A stretch of 8,008 nucleotides of DNA. Source: JBOGEB01 sp050743125 (GTDB lineage Bacteria; Actinomycetota; Nitriliruptoria; Euzebyales; Egibacteraceae). Numbering within the stretch: position 1 is the stretch's first letter; every line of letters starts with the position of its first letter. Location of the stretch: contig JBOGEB010000190.1 in NCBI GenBank assembly GCA_050743125.1, forward strand, positions 1-8,008, in the 5' to 3' direction. Positions 4,952 to 8,008 of this stretch are shown here, in pieces. Both the position numbers and the translations under genes were made by a program. The notes beneath the pieces were generated by a model, which did no database searches, was not told the origin of the DNA, and saw only the letters and a list, made by a program, of their open reading frames with translations.

Positions 4952-7669
4952 TCAAACACGTTCTGGGTCCTCACGCGGTGTCAGGACGGTTGCCAGCTCC
5001 GTCCGCGAGCTGACCCCGAGCTTGACGTACACGCGGTGCAGATGGTTGTCGACGGTGCGGGCCGACAGCACCAGCCGCTCGGCGATACGTTGGCTGCTGA
5101 GCCCCTGTACCGCCAGGCCCGCGATCTCCCGCTCTCGAAGGGTGAGCGGTTGCGGCAGGACCACAAGCTCGAGCCCGGGGGTGCGGCAACCCTCGCAGCG
5201 CGCCGCCAGGAGCTGGGACCGTCCGGCGGCGGCACGGGCGCTCGCAGATCTCCCCTCCCGCTGGTACGCGCGAGCCGCCTCCGCTGCGGCCTCGGCCGCG
5301 ATCAGGACGGCTCCCAGCTCCTCGAAGGTCGCCGAGACCTTCTGGAGGGCGGGCGCCTCACCGGCGACGAGGGCCGCCGCGTGCGCGGCATAGGCGGACA
5401 CGAGGCGTCCGTCGACGACCCCGTCAGCCAGCACCGCGAGCCGGCCGGCCACCTCTGCTGCCAGCCCCAGGCGGACGGCCTCGTGCAGGGCGAACGCCTC
5501 GACGGCGTAGCTGCCGTGAGCCTGCGCGGTCGCCGCCATGCCCAGCGCTGCCGTCCGGGCTGCGACCACCGCACCGCCGCAGGCCGCCACCCAGATGCGC
5601 CCAACCTCACGATTGGGCACGAAGCATGGCTCCGGGGTGACCGCGTCAGCCTCCTGCAAGGCCGCCTGCGCGGCGTCGAGATCCCCGAGCAGCGCGCTCG
5701 CCTCCGCAAGGCAACCCAGGCACCATGCCAGGCTGTACACCCCGAACGCCTTGGATTCCTGGCGCAGCAGCAGTGCCGCCTCGCGCAGTGGCCCTGCTGC
5801 GGACCGAGCCGAGCCACAGGCCAACGCGGTCTGGCCGAGCGCCATCGCCCACCCGCCCTGCAGGTCATGGGCACGCTGATCGAGCACCGCGCGATAGCGG
5901 GCTGCCGCCAACGTGCGGGCGTCGTCAAGCCGGCCGGCAACGCCGTAGGCGAAGCACAGGCCGAGGCGAAGCAGCTCGACGACCTCCGGCAGCTGCTCGT
6001 CCGGCCGCCCGAGCGCCGTGACCAACTGCTCGGTCGTGCTGATGGCGGTCTCGGCCGCGCCGGTCTGGGCCCAGGCAGGTACCGCGACCAGCAGGGCACG
6101 CACCCGCGCTCGCTGGCTGGCGCCCGGTCGGCCGAGCACTGCCGAGACCGCGTCCAGAGCCTGTCGAGACCGGCCTTGGGCGAGCGCGACCGTCCCGCGC
6201 ATGGCGCGCAGCTCATCGCGCAGATCCTCGTCGGCCACGACGTCCTCGGCACGGCTGATCACGGCCTCGGCGTCCCCCGCTCGGCCAAAGCCGGTGACGA
6301 GGTTGGCGGCCCGGGCCAACGCGACGCGCGTCCGGTCGGCCTCGGTGCGCGCTGCGGGCTCGAGCTCGCCGAGCAGGTCCTCCGCCTCACCAGCGCGGCC
6401 GGCCGTATGCAGCGACTCCGCCGCGATCAGCGAGGCGTCGAACCCCGCCCCCGCCTCGACCGCTGCCTGCGCCAGCCGGGCGGCCAGGGCGGGGTCGAAC
6501 AGCGCCCGAGCGCGCAACGCCGCGGCGAGCAGCAGGTCGGGGTCGCAGCGTCCTCCGCCCTCCAATCGCCAGGAGACGAGGCGCAGCAGGTCGTCCCGGC
6601 GGCGGTAACCGGTTGCCTGGAGCGCCTCTGCCAGCCCGCGGCGGACGGCGCGTGCGCGCAGCACCGGCGTCGTCGCCCTCAGCACCTCACCGTAGACCGG
6701 GTGAGCAAGTCGCAGGCGCACGCGCCGGCGATCCACATCGACGCGCACGAGCCCGGCACGCTCGGCCACCTCCATCGGCGACTCGCGCGCCCAGCCGTCA
6801 TTGGTCGCCCGCGCGTCGGTCGCCCGCGCGTCGGTCGGCATCGAGGCGGACACGGCCTCCAACAGGCTGGCCTCCAACGGCTCCCCAACGGCGGCGACCT
6901 CCAGCCCCGCCCGCACCGCGGGGTCCAGTCGCCGAAGCCGCGCCTCGACCAGCTCGGCCAGGCGCGTCCCGACCATCGTCGCCGCCCCGCCCCGCCAGAT
7001 CCCGCCAGCCTCGACCAACGCGCCGGTCTCCAACGCCTCGGCCACCAGCTCGCGGAGGAACAACGGGTTGCCCTCGCTCAGGCGCCACAGCCTGCGCAAG
7101 GTCTGCCCGTCCACCACGCCACCGACCGCGGCGCAGACGAGCTGGTGCACCTCGTCCTCACCGAGTGGGGTGACCTCCACCCGCGCCGCCAGGTCGTCCC
7201 TCCACAGGGCGGTCACCGCGTCCGGGCTCTGCTCGCCGCTGCGCACGGTGGCAAGGATCTGTGCCGTGCCGGTCCTCGCAAGGCAGTGCACCAGCGCGGC
7301 CGACGCGTCGTCGAGCAGGTGCGCGTCATCGACGCCCAGGACGAGGCCCCGCCCGCCGCGGCGCTCGCCCAAACTCCGGACGGTTCGCTGGAGCAGATCC
7401 AAGCGGGTGGACGACTCCTCGTCTGCGGGCTTCGGTAACAGGTCGACCACGGGTCCGTAGGGGATGCTGGCCGCGGCCTCGGTCGCCACCGTCCACAGCG
7501 TGTCGAGCCCGCGTCGGCCCGCCTCGTCGAGCACCTCCACGGCCAGCCGGGTCTTGCCGACGCCCGCCGCGCCGACCAGCACCACGCCCGCACCGCCGGG
7601 GCGGCGCATCGCCTCCGCGATCCGCCGCAACACCTCCCGCCGCCCCACGAGCGGCCAAACCACCGGCAT
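4952..7669 (-). CDS. LAL-type LuxR family transcriptional regulator with AAA ATPase domain
   Basis: 905 aa from ATG at 7669. An N-terminal STAND/AAA_16-like ATPase opens with LVGR (7-10). Walker A is GAAGVGKT (33-40), Walker B LVLGVDDAH (109-117), a sensor-like Arg lies in ATVRSGE (140-146), and the family GNPLFLREL motif is at 200-208. A long Ala/Leu-rich middle (about 340-835) looks like TPR-type helical repeats for ligand or partner binding. The C-terminus (about 842-898) is a LuxR helix-turn-helix: LTLREREIAGLAVQG, then SQRIAERLVLSARTVDNHL, then KLGVSSRTEL. LAL proteins (MalT-like) are usually ATP-dependent activators. A TTG at 7756 would add 29 residues of Arg/Gly/Pro-rich sequence; the ATG is preferred since family members begin just before LVGR. 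Neither has a strong ribosome site. No operon partner is visible, so its target is unknown. Confidence 0.9.
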   Translation of the reverse strand: MPVVWPLVGRREVLRRIAEAMRRPGGAGVVLVGAAGVGKTRLAVEVLDEAGRRGLDTLWTVATEAAASIPYGPVVDLLPKPADEESSTRLDLLQRTVRSLGERRGGRGLVLGVDDAHLLDDASAALVHCLARTGTAQILATVRSGEQSPDAVTALWRDDLAARVEVTPLGEDEVHQLVCAAVGGVVDGQTLRRLWRLSEGNPLFLRELVAEALETGALVEAGGIWRGGAATMVGTRLAELVEARLRRLDPAVRAGLEVAAVGEPLEASLLEAVSASMPTDARATDARATNDGWARESPMEVAERAGLVRVDVDRRRVRLRLAHPVYGEVLRATTPVLRARAVRRGLAEALQATGYRRRDDLLRLVSWRLEGGGRCDPDLLLAAALRARALFDPALAARLAQAAVEAGAGFDASLIAAESLHTAGRAGEAEDLLGELEPAARTEADRTRVALARAANLVTGFGRAGDAEAVISRAEDVVADEDLRDELRAMRGTVALAQGRSRQALDAVSAVLGRPGASQRARVRALLVAVPAWAQTGAAETAISTTEQLVTALGRPDEQLPEVVELLRLGLCFAYGVAGRLDDARTLAAARYRAVLDQRAHDLQGGWAMALGQTALACGSARSAAGPLREAALLLRQESKAFGVYSLAWCLGCLAEASALLGDLDAAQAALQEADAVTPEPCFVPNREVGRIWVAACGGAVVAARTAALGMAATAQAHGSYAVEAFALHEAVRLGLAAEVAGRLAVLADGVVDGRLVSAYAAHAAALVAGEAPALQKVSATFEELGAVLIAAEAAAEAARAYQREGRSASARAAAGRSQLLAARCEGCRTPGLELVVLPQPLTLREREIAGLAVQGLSSQRIAERLVLSARTVDNHLHRVYVKLGVSSRTELATVLTPREDPERV
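6803..6837. repeat. 15-bp in-frame tandem repeat within the LAL gene
   Basis: The unit GGTCGCCCGCGCGTC is repeated perfectly at 6803-6817 and 6818-6832, with a third partial copy to 6837. On the minus strand it encodes repeated T-D-A-R-A at residues about 279-288, between the ATPase module and the helical repeats. Being a multiple of three it keeps the frame. It is probably a recent slippage event in a linker. Confidence 0.85.
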
Positions 7670-7680
7670 CGGCGCCGATG
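7667..7680. promoter_or_regulatory. 14-bp perfect palindrome spanning the LAL start codon
   Basis: CATCGGCGCCGATG is identical on both strands and includes the chosen ATG (7669-7667, minus). In mRNA the start codon could be paired in a 5-bp stem with a GCGC loop; in DNA it could be an operator. GC-rich palindromes arise by chance in such a genome, so function is uncertain. Confidence 0.4.
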
Positions 7681-8008
7681 GTACCGATCCGCCGGCTGCC
7701 CTGCGGGTGGTGCGCGGTGGCCCCCCGCAACCATGCAAGCGACCACCGCGCGTCAAAGGCTGTCGAACTCAGCCGTGACCGTATTGCTTCTCCGCCAGAC
7801 CCTCGGGAACGTCCGTTCACGTCGCGGAGGTACCTCGCGAAGACCTCGTCACGCGGCTCAAGGCCGATCCTTGCAGGGACTGGCCTCGAGCTTTCTCGTG
7901 GCGGCTCGTTACAGGCGCCCCACGGGAGATACGGATCTCAGGGTGTCTTGATTTAGCGGGGGTGGGTCGGGGTCCTTGACTCGGAGTCACACGGCTGTGA
8001 CTGTTGTG
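7681..8008. other. Upstream region of the LAL gene, no gene recognised
   Basis: About 330 bp without a convincing gene on either strand. Plus-strand frames run through it (for example to stops near 7953-7956 and 7978) but lack a start with a ribosome site or any recognisable protein motif. It should hold the LAL promoter; on the minus strand a TTGACG (7756-7751) could be a -35 box, but no good -10 follows at 16-18 bases. Small dyads occur: GGCTG/CAGCC (7758-7774) and GAGAT/ATCTC (7926-7939). The dyads at the right end are listed separately. Confidence 0.5.
7976..8008 (+). promoter_or_regulatory. Overlapping dyads next to a TTGACT box (possible MerR-type promoter, cut by window end)
   Basis: TTGACT (7976-7981) resembles a -35 box. 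It overlaps a perfect dyad TGACTC-G-GAGTCA (7977-7989), and three bases after the box begins a second dyad, AGTCACACGGCTGTGACT (7985-8002; 7-bp arms, 4-base spacer). A dyad directly behind the -35, forcing a long spacer, is the layout of MerR-family promoters. The -10 would lie at or beyond 8002 and cannot be judged. It would drive a rightward gene outside the window. Confidence 0.4.

Noticed and set aside
5036..7438. 800-codon open frame on the plus strand
   Set aside because: It lies entirely antisense to the LAL gene, whose ATPase and HTH motifs are unmistakable. The translated frame has no recognisable domain.
7670..7756. 29-residue N-terminal extension of the LAL protein from a TTG
   Set aside because: No ribosome site, Arg/Gly/Pro-rich sequence with no family match, and the ATG at 7669 sits where LAL proteins normally begin.
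7757..7975. Possible transposon or gene remnant in the right intergenic region
   Set aside because: Translating the plus frames gave no transposase-like motif, and no terminal inverted repeats or target duplications were seen.
7985..8002. CRP/FNR-type binding site
   Set aside because: The arms are in the opposite order (TCACA...TGTGA) to the CRP consensus TGTGA-N6-TCACA, so a MerR-like or other dyad is the better reading.
1..8008. tRNA, rRNA, CRISPR array, phage or insertion sequence
   Set aside because: No cloverleaf with a GTTC loop, no regularly spaced repeats, and no integrase, transposase or cas motifs were found by eye on either strand.

Overview
The window is very GC-rich, with strong G/C bias at third codon positions. 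It encodes a three-helix Rieske protein and a membrane-anchored dihaem cytochrome c in the qcrC-qcrA order typical of Gram-positive, high-GC bacteria. Together with GTG starts, probable leaderless promoters and a large LAL-type LuxR regulator, this points to an actinomycete (Actinomycetota). Genus cannot be told from the sequence.

Left part (1-1750, minus strand): a cytochrome bc1 (complex III) operon, qcrC > qcrA > probable qcrB, with the last gene only just entering the window. qcrC and qcrA overlap by ATGA. The protein products carry two haem c groups and a [2Fe-2S] cluster and should pass electrons from menaquinol to the terminal oxidase. Region 1751-2059 is a divergent intergenic region with a tandem repeat and palindromes; it must hold the promoters for the qcr operon (leftward) and for a lipoprotein gene (rightward, 2060-2614).

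Middle (2615-4710): a strong hairpin separates the lipoprotein gene from a convergent gene for an FMN-binding pyridoxamine-phosphate-oxidase-like protein (2727-3365, minus). That gene is divergent from a MocR/PdxR-like regulator, a winged helix fused to an aminotransferase fold (3397-4710, plus). Only 31 bp separate the two starts. The -10 elements of the two promoters sit on the same 8 bases in an AT-rich island flanked by an inverted repeat. This looks like a vitamin-B6-responsive or PLP-responsive divergent pair.

Right part (4711-8008): a 241-bp convergent intergenic region with hairpins, then a large minus-strand LAL regulator (AAA ATPase, helical repeats, C-terminal LuxR helix-turn-helix), and about 340 bp of upstream DNA. 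The right edge has two overlapping dyads next to a TTGACT box, like a MerR-family promoter reading out of the window. No tRNA, rRNA, CRISPR array or recognisable mobile element was seen. Most of the window is ordinary actinobacterial chromosome; the most interesting parts are the regulatory DNA around the MocR pair, the lipoprotein promoter and the right edge.
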